NCBI GenBank assembly: GCA_029207755.1 | Contig: JARCOQ010000002.1 | Location: forward strand, 58,891,576 to 58,955,575 | Direction: 5' to 3' | Length of the DNA: 64,000 nt | From: Chamaea fasciata | Lineage: Eukaryota > Chordata > Aves > Passeriformes > Sylviidae | Shown: positions 50,822 to 63,850 of the stretch, piece by piece | Layout: the number at the start of each line of letters is the position of its first letter | How positions within the stretch are numbered: the stretch's first letter is position 1 | Position numbers and translations under genes: made by a program | Notes under the pieces: generated by a model | The model's database searches: none | The model's input: the letters and a program-made list of their open reading frames with translations, nothing else | Told to the model about the DNA's origin: nothing

Positions 50822-51792
50822 GCGGTATAATTGCTGATTTACCACCACTGCTTAATCTAATTCAGTTCTTCGTGGTACATTAGCATAAAGGAATTTGCAT
50901 TTTATTTCACAGAAAATGTTATGACTCCACCTGCCTTAGTTCAGAAAACGTATCAGAAACAGGAAAAAATGGTACAAGCAAAGAAATGACAAACCACTTA
51001 CATTTACTAAAACAACTTAAATATAAAAGGGGAAGGTGTAGTGATACATGTAGAATATACTGTCTTTCAAGTGAACCAAAAGTGTATCAACCCCCCTCAC
51101 ATCCTTCAGTTTCATCATTCAGTTTCCATTTTATTGGGTTTCCAAAACTCAGAAGTAATTTTCAAATGTGCTGCTCTCACATGCCACTATCCTTGTAAAA
51201 TTTTATTCATTGTGAAGACTGTGAAAGAAAATGTGCAGAGACATATGCAGGGATATAGTGCTTTATCAAACTATAACATTGCTTAACATAACTGTCTTTC
51301 TGTTGAGTTGGACCTAATCCAGACACTAGAGATCATAGAAAAATTACAAGTTATCACACCCTGCCCAGAGTGAGGTGATCAAAATAATAACAAATTAAGG
51401 ATATTTTGATTGACAGTTTATATGTATTTCATTATACTTTTGCACTTCCTTTGAGGTTCAGATCCTAAGGTGACAGCTGTCATTTTAAAGGTGACTCATT
51501 ACATTCCTTCACAGAGTCCCATAACAGATGGAAAGGTCTTTGTTTTCCAGGGAACACTGTCAGGTTATGATTTCCAGAGCTTTTAATCATTTTAGCAACA
51601 CTTATACACATCTGTCAATTACTCTATTCAGTGATGTTAATAATATAGCAATCTGAGAATGACAAAGAACACTCTTCTTTTCTTGAAAACACAACTTTTC
51701 CATCAAGACTGGAAACAGATCAAAAACACTTTTGAAGAGCTCTTTTCTCCCAGACAAATCAGTGTAAGTGCCAGGGTATTGGTGGCACTTAC

Positions 51793-52373
51793 TGTGGCCT
51801 GGTGGAGATGGAGCTCATTTTCCCCACAGCAGCCCTGGCAGTGCTGTGCTCTGGTAGCTGGAAAGGTGTTGGTAACACACCAGAGTTTTGGCTCCTGCTG
51901 AGCAGGGCTGGCACAGCCTCAGTGCAGTCTCACCAGCATTGCACACTCACTCCCACCCCCAACAGTACCCTGGGGATGGGAAAGACCTTGGCACAGGACA
52001 TAGCTAGGACAGATGACCAAAGGCGCAGTCTATATGATGTCTTCTCAGACATGAAGACTAAGAGAAAGGAGGAGGCAGGAGGGATTCTGTATTTATGACA
52101 TTATTTTTGTCTTCCGGAACAACTGCTACATGTGCTGAAGTCCTACTTCCCAAAAAAAGACTGGACATCACCTGGTGATGGGAAGTAGAAAATAAATCTT
52201 TTGTTTTCCTTTCCTAATGCATATGGTCTTGCTTTTGCTGTATTAAACTGCCCTTATATTTTCCCATGAGGGTTTTTTGCATCTTATTTTCTCCCTCTCC
52301 TGTCCTCCTGAGGAGGGGACTGTTATGGCAGTTTGGTGGGCACCTGGAGTCCAGCCAAGGACAACCCACCACA
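51793..52373 (+). mobile_element. Solo LTR of a passerine endogenous retrovirus
   Basis: The start and middle match a songbird LTR: 'gtggagatggagctcattttcc', 'aaaggtgttggtaacacaccagagttttggctcctgctgagcag', 'gatgggaagtag' and 'ttgctgtattaaactgcc'. The 3' end reads 'tcctgaggaggggac', 'ggtgggcacctgg' and 'tccagccaaggacaacccaccaca', the ending I associate with a different LTR subfamily, also seen at 59332-59787. No internal viral genes flank it. The start is set to within about 10 bases. No clear target-site duplication was found by eye. Confidence 0.75.
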
Positions 52374-52829
52374 ACCAGAATTTATAGTAACAGTTAAATT
52401 TTATTTTCATTATACATATCCACAGAGCTTTTCTTCTCCTCTCCTGAGCTACAGGGAAGCCATAAATCATTTAAACATACAACCGATAAAACATGACAAG
52501 CTGGCATCACACAAATAATTAAAATCAAAGTCACTGTGCAGAAGTGATAATTTTGGTCAGCTACAGAGTAATGGCCTTCACTGTGGTGCTTTTTCTGGTT
52601 GTGATAGGGAGCACTTGAGGCTCCCACGGCTTCAGAATAGAGGCAGCAGCTGTGTGTGTACCAGTAGATGTGGTAGCTCTGCCTCGTGACTAATATGCAG
52701 CTCATTCATTCATTATAGAACTGAGGCTGCAGTCCCCTTATGGAAACCAGGTATGTTGCAGTGATGTTACAAGGTATCTACATTGAAGTTACATAGCTTT
52801 TTAAAGAGCAATGATACTGTGATTTTGAA

Positions 52830-52839
52830 GGGGGGGGGG
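52830..52839 (+). repeat. Poly-G (10)
   Basis: A ten-base G run, rare in this AT-rich DNA, just upstream of a 29-bp duplication. Confidence 0.93.
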
Positions 52840-52850
52840 AGTTGACATCT

Positions 52851-52902
52851 ATATTATATTCAATATGAGAAATATTGAAATATTATATTCAATATGAGAA
52901 AC
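52851..52902 (+). repeat. 29-bp tandem duplication
   Basis: ATATTATATTCAATATGAGA occurs at 52851 and again at 52880, with AAATATTGA between the copies. Confidence 0.9.
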
Positions 52903-53717
52903 CTGAGCATCTAAATAAAAACATTTTATAATAATATAGAAAATTTTTTCAGAAAAAAAAACTACAACACCTTATACATTTTTTTTGTTAGAGGAAATTT
53001 TATTCTGATACCTACTACAAAAAGTAAATATAACCCTAATGTTCTGCAATGTTACAACTTAACTGTACCTTAGTAACAGAACCCTTTCAGCTTTCAAACT
53101 ATATTTTTAAGAACTGTCATTTGAGGATTTTTGTGTCATCAGCCAGTTCTTAGTACTGTTTAATATCATTACAATAGCATTTGAAGACCCTAGAGGAGTC
53201 ACAGCTTCTTTTTAAGCACTACTGATAAGCAGTGAAATGTTTCATATTGAAAAAGTATTATAGAAGCGAAGCAAAGCAAAACAAAACAATCTTTCAGATA
53301 GAGAAAATCTTATTATCTCCAGACCAGTCACAACTAGAGTAATATGACAGAATTTATAGGTTATGATCTCCACAAGCAGTGTGTACTGGAGCCAGGAATT
53401 TAACTTGCATTTCCTTATTATTCTAATCCAGACCTTGAACTACTGCAAGCCCCTTTTTATCTACTTGAGGAAGATCAGGTAGGTTATTGATCAGAAAGGC
53501 AGTTCCAAGAATTTAAACCTGTTCCACAATAGTTTTTAAACCCTAGCCTTTGACCTCTTCTCTGTACACACTGTATAAACTCTGCCATTCTTCCAGCAAC
53601 AAAATTGTCAGGAGGGGTGTTTCCCACCTTTTTCTTAGGGGCCTTATATCCCTAGGGTCCTTGACATTTCTGTGTATATTCTCTTGAAAAAAGTATGAAC
53701 TATTCAAATGTTCTTCT

Positions 53718-53910
53718 GTAAAGTAAAATAAGTGGCAGCTGGCACCATACAGTTCTGCTATAATGAAAACATGAGGTGGTTGCCATTACACAGTCCTGCA
53801 CTAATGAGAACAGTAGGAGTCTAGCATTACAATGGTCTAATGAAAACAGGAAATGGCTGGCATTAGACTGGTATAATGAAAACAGGAGGTTGCTGGCATT
53901 ATGCTTATAC
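53718..53910 (+). repeat. Minisatellite, about five units of 36-43 bp
   Basis: Units begin TAATGAAAAC or TAATGAGAAC at 53761, 53802, 53838 and 53874, after a more diverged first unit (53718-53760). Each holds a core like GGTTGCTGGCATTA followed by a variable tail. Unit lengths are 43, 41, 36, 36 and 37 bp. Confidence 0.88.
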
Positions 53911-56736
53911 AATAAATAAATTAAGATTTCTGGCCCGACCAATCTCATCTACATTATATATGATTCCAGTGTGCAAGAGAGAAGCTTATGCAAAATCAGG
54001 GATGGTGACAGTAAAGATAATTCTTTGTTACATCACCTCAGAAGCAGTTGTGTGCCTTTCCTTTCAACTGATTATTTCCTTTTTGGTGGTTATACATGAG
54101 CAAAACAGGCACATGGTTTTAAAAATTGGCACGTAACCTATACAGACTCTTTAACTTAAAAATATGCATAAGTAGCTTGTTTTCTGGTGCCTGTCATGCT
54201 TTAATATGAAAGGTTAAAAATAGCTTATTCAAAAGTGAAAATTGATATGACTGGATGTTTTTAAAATGAGTCTCACACTTAGCTCCCCCAATCTGGGCTA
54301 AGTATGCAACTGATAATACTTCGGGGTGTTTAATGCAATACAGAGATTGAGATCAATACTTATTGAAAAATAAAGAAAAAAAAAAAAGAAGAAAAAATTT
54401 AAGCACAAAATCAATCAGTTAGCTAAAGTGTTTTTTTTTTTCTAAGAACAGAAGGGTCAGGTGCTTTTCTTCCTTGTTTTTCAAACTAGCTGAGTCTTTT
54501 TATATTACAAAAGAGGGTCTTCCATGTAGGCCTTAGACAATGAAAGGACCACCATCTTCCCTTTTATTGCAACTTTTAGAGCCATCTGAAACTGATTGAT
54601 TTTCACTCTCCTTAATCTGGTTGAATTCACCATGAATTTTGTACAGTTCAAGACCAGTCCATTAAGGCACTGCTTCAATCCACTTGTACGGTGCCTTTCA
54701 GCCTCTCCATCTCCCATTTCTCATCTTCAAGCTCAACTGCATTGTTTCTGGATATTTTCCACTGAAACCAAGAGATTAAATGAAGCAAGAAAATGTTTTG
54801 AGTATGATTTTCAAAGCAGCAATTAGTGTGCTGGAATGTTTCAGCATAAAACACTGTGCTTCCTGCAGCCTGTTATTCTGCTGATAGCTTTGGTTTCCAC
54901 ACTCAGATTTGCAGCGAAAATATTCCAGTCAGGTAGCTCGAAGTGAAACAGCAGTGTGATGCAAATAAGGAACAGATAATCAAATCAAACTTTCTAATCG
55001 AGTTTTGCTATGCTGACTCTCTTATTTCTCTCTAGTCCGCAGTTTGCATGTTTTACAACACTGCGGAATTAGCTTAAAGAGTAAATACTTGTGAGTTTAT
55101 CGAATCCTGTCATGTCTCATATACACTGCAGAACAAATGAAGGAAAATAATCTGCCTGTGCTGCTTCTATTATTACTTTAATTTCTTTGCATCTTTAGTG
55201 TGGTTTTGATTGAATCCTTTTGACGGGGAATAGAAAGAAGCCAGAGGAGTAAAACAGGGTGAGTGCTGTTAATAAATTTTTATTTTCTTTTTCTTTTGTT
55301 TTTATTTCTTCATCAAAGAACTGAAGAAAACAACACAAAAAACAACAAAATGCACCTTATGGACATTATTTTAAACTAAAATGTATGGCACTGGAAGCAG
55401 CATATGCCTTGGAAAATCTGCTGTTAGACGCTGTGTGTGCAAGCCGCAGACGTGGCTTAATCGAGATAGGAGGCGACACGTGCCGTGCATCTGAGATTAG
55501 TGTCTGGACCTCAGCCATTAATGCTGGCATCCCAGGAACTGACTCATTCCTCTGCCAAACTTCTGCTGGGATCTGGGTTCACTGAATCCAACTCACAGTC
55601 TTTAAACCCCCCCAAGCAGTATCTCTTTGAATTGTGGAGCTTGCAAAACATCCAGGTGGTGGTCCAGCCACGACAGTGTCTGCATAAGCTCAAGAAACAT
55701 CCTGCTCTCCTTAAGAGTTCTACTATTCAGAAAGTTTCTAGCCCTCTACCATGCAAGTCTGAATGTCAAAGCTCCTTTTTCTTTGGTTCATTATTGTGAG
55801 TAGACAATAGTCATATTACCCTTCCAACCTCTTTGAAATATTTGAGATCTTACAAATGTCACATGCTATAAATCTACTTGATGGGTCTCATCATTCTGTA
55901 GGCAATATTTTTCATTACCTTTGCAATAAAATGGCATTTTGCCCTATTTTCAAACTAACAAATTTTGTCAGAGTTGGCATCTCTATTACATTACCAAATA
56001 TATCAGTCAATACCACCTGGTGTAATTGAGTCTTGTTATATGATTCAGATAGTTGCTTAAACTATGGATTTTTCAAAGTCAAATTTTCTGGCAGGAAGAA
56101 TATTGTTTTAATAAAATTTTAGATAAATAGGTAGCATATCACTGTTATTACTAGTCTTGATTTAAGGTAATTAATTGACCTCTGTGTATAATATTCAAGA
56201 TCATTTATAACTTTGTGCACACAAAATTAAGTATAAAACTATTTGATTAAGCTTTATTTCTATCTCAAGTTGCATACCAAAACTAGCACCTGACACTCAC
56301 AGTATAACATGAATGGGTGCGACAATAAAACCCCTATAGGAGCCAAGGGTTTTGTTTTAAATAATATTAGGATATATGTCCTCTTCTGGCTTTCTTAGTA
56401 ACTAAGGAAATTGGCATCATGAAAAAGTGCCTATCCTTTAATGGAATGTGAAAATTAAAATTTAAAATCTAGCAACATGCGCACTCAAGGAGAAGAACCA
56501 CATGAAGGCAAACAATTTAAAATCAAGTTGCACAGATTCAGCTAAACTACATTCTGAGACAAACATTTTCCATAGATGTATTCACCTATAACAAAGGAAA
56601 AATTCTATACTATTACATGGTTAGCTAATCAAAAGTTTGTCATTCTCATCTGTGCATCTTTAATCACATTTTGGAGCACCCATTAAATTAAAAATATTGA
56701 AATGGCATCTAGAGAATATTTATTTCCCTGTGAACG

Positions 56737-56754
56737 TTTTTTTTTTTTTTTTTT
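56737..56754. repeat. Poly-T (18)
   Basis: An uninterrupted T run in intergenic AT-rich sequence. Confidence 0.93.
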
Positions 56755-58769
56755 GCTAGTATTTTCTTGAAGAAATATTTTTGAAATCTAGATAAATATT
56801 TAAAATGCTCTTATTGTAACACAATAAAAAGCCTGGAATATAATCAGCATTTCATCATAACAGAGCTATTTGTTTCTGCCCACATTACTAATCCAAATTA
56901 TTTTGTAATTTTTTCTCACACATTTTATTTTTATTGCTTCTTTAAGGCACTATGATTTCTTTGATGGTAAACACTGAGATTTTTTTAAAAACTATATATG
57001 ACCACAAGAGATTTACATCTACAGTCTGAATTTTCAGTGTACGTAAAAAATATTTTACTACCTAACATAATTGTGCCAGATCCAATCAGCTAAGTGGAGC
57101 TCACCCTAACCAATCCTTGGGACATCTCCAAGGATAACAGAGAGATCTACTAAATAAACGAGACTGTTTGCCAGGTGATACTGTCCTTTTCTTCCATGTC
57201 AACATTAAACTAATCAATATTAGTCAAAACTATTCCATTCAATAAGTTCCCTGCCATTTCAGAGCTTATAGTGGAAGCCCTCATTCTCATCCTTCTTAGA
57301 CTAAGATGAATTGAAAGTTTATATGGACTTAATTAAACTTAATTCTAAGTTTATGTGGACTCTTTCCAAATGTTCTATCAACTGTAGTATTCCACAACCT
57401 TGAGCATCTATTACATGGCTGCCAGAAGTAGAAAAAACTATTACTGCTGCTCCAAGTGGGTTCACCCAAAGCCACATTTCTACTGCCATTCTGGTTTGGG
57501 GTAGAATGGAGAACTCATCTTGACTTGAGCTACTTCTTTTTGGATTGGAATTAAAACAACTTGTCATTGATTATTAATGGCTCAAAGTAAGTTTTTGTAG
57601 ATAAGTTACATTTACTTCTGTGAATTTTTGGACCAGATTTCAATTTGAATTATTATATTAGCCAAAAAAGATTTTCTATCTTCAGAAGTACATTGGAGAT
57701 CTTCAGGAAAATTACTGTTTCTGTTCATGCAGATAGTTTCATTATTACAAATGTTTGTACAGTTACTATGTGAATGAGAATCATTTACAGAATATTAGAA
57801 AGCAAACAGACACAAAAGCTGTAATGCACATAACTGTCCTGTGTGACCACACTGCCCTGTGTGAGATGTGATTGGTAGGTAAAAAAAACTTCCTTGTATT
57901 TGGCCATGAAATGTATCTCTTGGAACTCTGGTAAAAGAGAATAACAGTAGTTTATAACCATGTAAAATTTTTTCTCTCATTAACCATGTATTCTTATTAC
58001 ATGCAATGTAATTATACTAGCCAGAGAAGAATTCATATCCTCAGGGAAAAGTCAAAGCTCTCCAGGAATGGTGTAATTATATACTTCTAGCATATCTCCT
58101 AATGCAAGTGTTGGCTGGGATGAACAGGGATAGTGCTCTAGTCATAAACAGGGAAGACCTGCTGGCAGTCTTAGATGTGGCTTGAATTGCAGTGTCTCCA
58201 AAATTATTAAGTTAATGACTTGGAGGTGAAATGGGAAGGCAAGCGGCCTATTTTCGATTCTGAATTTTACAATCATGTATTTCTTCTAATTCAGGATGTT
58301 GCTTGGGAACTCTTTGGGTAGCTGCCATGAAGGAGGATGTCAAGGAAAGCTAGGTGACTTTTTAGGAGAGCCTAAATACAGCTCTGGAGTTAATCACGGA
58401 ATCAAAGAACCTTTGGCTGGTCTCAGTTCATGGGAAGATTAAGAAACACATGCTCTTGGAATTCATATCCACATCCAAGTAAGTGAAAGAGAAGAAGAGT
58501 AATCAGGAATACTCAGCATGTATTTTTCAAGAGTAAAGTGTGCATAAAAATCTTTTATCAGTGTGCAATTTAATGACTGAGTATACAATAAGACAAAATG
58601 GTGTATGAAATTGTCCTTGACTACAGTGAGATTTTTTTTCATTCTCCACAGATAAGGAAATATGTGCTGAGAAAATAACTGGGTGGGTTTGTTTTGAGGT
58701 TTGAATATTAACTGGACTCAGCCACAGCAATGACCAATGATTAAATGTCTTTCTGGAGATCAGAGAGAA

Positions 58770-59330
58770 GTTCAGTACCAAAGAAGTCCATGGCCAGACC
58801 TGTTAAGTTCAACATTTTAAGTGACCTTGACAGTAGCACAAACTGCACTTAGAACATTTCCAGGCAAAATAAACTGGAAAGAGTAACTGTGGCCATGAAA
58901 AATGTCATAACTCTACCCAAAGAGACTGCAATAAACTACAGCAAAGGAGCAAAATAAAGCTCCAGAAGAACAAGTGAAATTATCTGAACAAATGGAAAAA
59001 TGATACCACACATCAACAGAGGTTAGGAAGGGACTGGATGAGTTAAAACGCATCTGAGGAGAGCTTGAGGATTGTGGTGTACATGAGGTTGGAGACAATT
59101 CCACAGTGCTCTTTCTTTCTGAATAAAACAAACTACATGCTGAGTATGCAACTGATATATACACTATATATACTGATAAGAACCTCTGGCCACAAGATCA
59201 AGAGAAGTTTTTCTTCCCTTCTATCTAGCACCAGTGAGCTTGCATGTAAAATAATACATCCAGTTTAGGACTACTCAGTTTAAGAGAGATAAAAATGGAA
59301 TTGGAGAGGGTCTAACGGAGGAATGAGCTA
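58770..59330 (+). mobile_element. CR1 LINE body fragment, strongly diverged
   Basis: On the plus strand, short blocks match CR1 reverse-transcriptase DNA in order: 'gttcaacattttaagtgaccttgaca', 'gaagggactggatgagttaaaacgcatctgaggagagcttgaggat', 'tctagcaccagtgagcttgcatgtaaaataatac' followed by 'atccagtttagg', and 'ggagagggtctaacggaggaatgagct'. Frames are broken throughout. The copy has no CR1 3' terminus: it stops where a retroviral LTR begins at about 59332. The start is approximate. Confidence 0.6.
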
Positions 59331-59331
59331 T

Positions 59332-59787
59332 ACTACATGGGAAGAATTCCCATTGGAGAAATTTGTGGAGGACTGTCTCCCATGGGGGGAATTCCATGCT
59401 TGAGAAGAGGGAACAATTCTTCTCCTTGAGGACAAAGCAGCAGCAGAAACAGCACGTGATGAACTGATTGCAACCCTCACTGTCCATCTCGGGAACATCC
59501 ACTGAAGAGAACTGAGGGGAAAGAGATAGAGAGTCAGGAATAAAGCTAATTCTGGGAAGGTTCTTTTGAATCCTGTTTTACTTCTCATTATCATACACTG
59601 ATTTTGACTGGTAACAAATTCAATTAATTTCTCAAAATTGGGTCTGTTTGAATGGTAATTGTGAGTGACCTCTCCCTGACTACCTTGGCACAGGAACCTT
59701 TCATTGTTTTCCATCCCCTGTCCAGTTGAGGAGTGGTAGAGCAGCTTTCTTGGCCACCTGGCATTTAGCCAGATCAAACCACCACAA
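59332..59787 (+). mobile_element. 5'-truncated LTR of a passerine endogenous retrovirus
   Basis: The right half of a songbird LTR. It has 'attggagaaatttgtggaggactgtctcccatgg', 'cacgtgatgaactgattgcaaccctca', 'actggtaacaaattcaattaatttc', 'gagtgacctctccctgac' and 'ttttccatcccctgtccagttgaggag', ending 'agatcaaaccaccaca'. The left part of the LTR is missing, and CR1 sequence abuts directly. A 164-codon minus-strand frame across it is a shadow and not a gene. No retroviral coding region was seen. Confidence 0.8.
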
Positions 59788-60247
59788 CAGGCACAACAGC
59801 ATTTCAGTCTCATTGTCAACAAGGAAAGAGAGAGAATACCTGATAGTAGAAACTTCCTGATCTTTCCAATTCCTCACCAAAATCAAACTCAGACAAAAAT
59901 TAGAGAATGATTTATTCTAAACCAGAAATGACTAAACAAACTATTTCTGTTTCATATTCAGTCATTTCTTTCAAGAATTTATTCATTAGACTGAGAATAT
60001 GCTTAGCATGTTTGAATTTAATTTTTTTCTCACTTAGCTGTATTTCTCAGGAAATCAAAGGTGCCTTTGTTATGTCAGAACTCTGAGCATACACTCCAGT
60101 TTTTGCTAATAGGTCTCACTGAATGCAGTTAACATCTAGATACCTGTGAATTTAATTAAATAAGCATGGGTATCCAGAACCGTCCCAGATGTCCCGTACC
60201 ATTTTCTCATGATTAACTTTTTCTCTGCCAGTTTTTTGTTTTGTTCT

Positions 60248-60303
60248 TTTTTTTTCTCACAGCATTTTTTTTTTTGTTTGTTTTTTTTTTTTTTTTTTTT
60301 TTT
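60248..60303 (+). repeat. T-rich tract
   Basis: Three T runs separated by CTCACAGCA and GTTTG. The last is about 23 T. Confidence 0.92.
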
Positions 60304-62310
60304 AAGACAAGAGGAAGAATGATGGGAAGTTCCAGGGAGAGACAAGACCAGATTTCCTTACTGAAAACCATGTTGTGGTAATATTTCTGCCTGATATTTT
60401 GTTTCAATAGCTTCAGAATTCAGCCAACTTAATAATTTACCAAACCATGTCAGCTGCAAAGAGAAGAAACAAGATATGTGGGAGGCCTTGGATTTTTATC
60501 TTTATAGGACAAAACCTTTCAAAAATTTTTCTAAAGCCGTTTGTCTTCTTTGCTGAGAGAATAAAAGGGGAAGCAATTTTCACTCAGAATATCTCAAAGT
60601 GGATCTCTGTGTCTATTATGCTTTCTCAAGGTTTTTCTAAGTCACCTGGTAATATATGACCACGCTCAAGAAGGACCTGTGCATCTTAGAAATGCAATTT
60701 GCATTCAGTGTAACATACACATTTTTAAAATATAATTTTATTCTAATGCTTCCTGTACAATATTTGCAATAATTATTACTATCAGCTTCTTAGCCTACTC
60801 ACCTAGAGCCACCTACAACAGTACAGTTAGAGAGAAGAACCATCAGAAGACAAAAGAAACACCCCAAACCTTTCTATAAGAACAAGAGTTTTTAGAAACA
60901 GTATATATCCTTTTCATTCTTGGTGTTCCCTGGGCAATAAAGAAGGAACTGGAGGCTCTTCATGGCCTCCAGAGTCGGGAAGGAAGAAGAAGGGTGGTGG
61001 CAGTCTTTTGTCCCTCTCACTCCCAGACTGACTTGAGCCCCCATGTGCTCAACTACTCCTGAGGAAGACAAGCTGCTGACGGCAGTGCTTCTTGATGGCC
61101 AAAGCCTTGGGAAGTCGATGACGGGGCAAGGGTGGGAAAGCAAAGATGAGGCCCTGCCATGTCCTGAGGCTCTTGTTATCATGTCTTGGCATGAGTGATC
61201 AGTTCCTTCCCATCTTAGTTACTACACTGGTATGATGCACCTTTGATCCCTTGGGACTTTGCTGGCCAAAATCATCTGGTCCCAGACATAGTGGAACACC
61301 AACAAAGCTAATACACAGGAGCAACACACAATTAATTTAGCATGTGATTAAGCTGATATCTCTATTATGGCAAAAGGAGATCAAGTAGGTTTTACAAACA
61401 GAATGATAGCTGAATTTTTCAAGACCAAGAAATGGCATTTCCAACTGGAGGATACCCCAAAATTTGTGTCTTGCTAATATGTTCTGTTAAAGCCAAAGGC
61501 AAACTTTTTCAACTCCTTGAATTTCATAAGGGTGGAACTGTGAAAAAACTGTGTCAAAAGCAGACAGTTGTTCCACAATGATGTTTCTACCAGCTCTATA
61601 GCATATGTGTGTGTTGACAAATTAGGCAACAGCTGCTTTATTTGCAATATTCAGTGTCAAGTTATTGATGGTGTGCCTTGCTGAGGGAAGTTTATTGTAG
61701 GAAGCTGTAGCTAAATACAGGATTTCATCCTGCCTGAACACCAAAGGAAATGAAGCAGCTATCCACACCACCTTTTAAATTATCAAATTGGAATATGAGT
61801 GCATTGTATCCTAAAGGTTTTAGCACAAATCTCCATCCAAGGAAATCTATTTTCACTTTACTTCTTTTGCTTATTTAAAAAAAATCTAGGAGAGGTGTTT
61901 CTAAAAAAAATCACTGGTTTCCTGCAGCACAAAAGCACTCATAGCACCTTTTATATCGACCTGTGCATTCTCCCAGCTTGGCAACATTCCTAACAAGGGT
62001 GTATGAAGAGTCATGAAGTGCCTTGTTCTCACCTTGATGAGCACTTAAAATGTAATTCATTGTTGCTCTTAATTATTGTAGATTCCACAAGTGTTTACTG
62101 TTTCTGGAATCCTGGAACCTCACAGCCACATGATGATGAATTAATGTAATGATCTGATCTATTTTAACAGGAATATGGTGGCAAGGGAAAATAAGATATT
62201 TAGGCCAATTTGCATGACTACTTCTTGAAATTTTAATGAACTGTTCAAAAGGTGTGTTAACAGTATGGTGGAAAAGATACACCAGAATGATAACATTGTT
62301 TTCCCCCAGA

Positions 62311-62318
62311 ATATTTCT

Positions 62319-62350
<32 letters not shown>

Positions 62351-62364
62351 AAAAAAACCCCCAA

Positions 62365-62396
<32 letters not shown>

Positions 62397-62400
62397 AAAG
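62311..62400 (+). repeat. (AAAAC)n, C-run and poly-A tract
   Basis: AAAAC units are followed by alternating A and C runs, including one of about ten C, and end in about 21 A. It resembles the A/C tract at 49313-49510 in kind. Confidence 0.93.
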
Positions 62401-63417
62401 GAAAGGAGAGAGAAAAGGATAAAGGGACATGTGTGTTATTTATGTTAATTATGAAGAAGGTCCTCTTTAGTCATGCAATTACATTCCCATCTATCACCCA
62501 GAGAAGGGGGTCTAGTGCATAAGAATTTGACAGCTGCTGTCTGCCTTACTCATTACATCAAATTCATTTCTTCTGTAGAAAAAACTGAAAAATCTTCAGC
62601 AACTTTTTATCAAACTTTCAGATGTCTCATAATTTTTTTTCCTTCATCTTCTTCCATTCACCTGTGGCTTGCTTTTTGGTCATAAAAGCAAGCAGCTTCT
62701 TCCTTTCCTTAGTCCCCTTCCTGAATATTAAATTATTTCCAGGCTAGTACTAGATGTAGAATGTGACTAAAAACACGTCAGAGTTTTTTTGCTATGTAAC
62801 ATTTGATGCTGATGCAAATACATCCTTTTTATGGAACAATATGGGCCTTAAAATGCTATATGGGATGAACGGAACACTTATTTCCTTTAAGATTGTACTA
62901 CAGAAAGAAATGGACTGTGAACAAAATAAATTTATTACTCAACAACACAAGGTGCATTTTCATTTTGTATAAAGCTTTCAGAGTATATCCTGTCTGCTAA
63001 TGAGGAACAATTTTTCAGCTTTGCCTTTCAGAAACAGACTGCCTTTTGGCCTTTTCTTTCAGACTTCTGACACAGGTCTTAGAGCCATATAGGATTTTTT
63101 AACTTTATTTCGGGAAGAATTCTTTATTTCTGGCAGATGGCATTGTAGACTGCAGGAATAAGGCATTTTAAAATAATTTTGGGAAGATGGATTATCTTCT
63201 GGAAATTTTCTGTGCAGAAATGCAAATGACAGAGATTTCCCTAAATAAATATCTTCTAGTCTTGCAAAATAATCAGTCACTTTTGAAAACTTTTGTTCAT
63301 AATGTGCATTCAATGGGAACAATCAGTGAACATTAAGCAGACAACATTGAAATTATAATTTAAAATAATAATGACATGATTATTCAACCATACAAATCAA
63401 TGTTCCTTAAAAACAAA

Positions 63418-63436
63418 ATAATAATAATAATAATAA
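63418..63436 (+). repeat. (AAT)n microsatellite
   Basis: A short ATA/AAT trinucleotide run. Confidence 0.9.
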
Positions 63437-63850
63437 ACTACAGTCAACTCCAACCAAAGAGTTTAACTCATTTACTTGGATGAAGAACTTTTTCTTATCT
63501 ACTAAATGGGATCAAAAATACAAAAAAATCTAGTGATTTGGTTTTTCTATTTAGTGACTAGGTAGGAAGATTACAGAAAAAGTCTCTGCAGGATGCAGGT
63601 CAGACTACAAGGTTTACACTTATGCTTTGCAGCCTCAGCACTGATCAACCTATGATATCCTCCTACCTTGGTGCATGCTGCTATTTCTGAATTATAACAG
63701 GCAAGAGGAAAACTCTTTAATGAGCAGCTTATTCAGTAACTTTTCACTCTAGGGAACTACTGCTACTTCCACTGAAACATTTGACACTGGACAGGTCAGA
63801 ATAGAACATCATGTTGAACAGACTTCTGATCCAGAAAGTCAGGAGGTTCA

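Larger units (their letters stand above)
43526..51792. other. Intergenic desert downstream of PCDH9
   Basis: AT-rich, no confident gene. A repeat-poor stretch with homeodomain-like TAATTG words lies near 45180-45760. The A/C tract and the unrecognised minus-strand frame are listed separately. A late 3' end of PCDH9 could fall within the first 2.5 kb. Confidence 0.5.
52374..58769. other. Intergenic desert, no gene recognised
   Basis: It holds the 29-bp duplication, the minisatellite, a CpG-dense pocket at about 55425-55490, and poly-T. Otherwise it is plain AT-rich sequence. Confidence 0.5.

Noticed and set aside
59328..59822. 164-codon minus-strand open frame
   Set aside because: It runs antisense through an LTR, and the peptide has no recognised domain; the DNA order shows the LTR.
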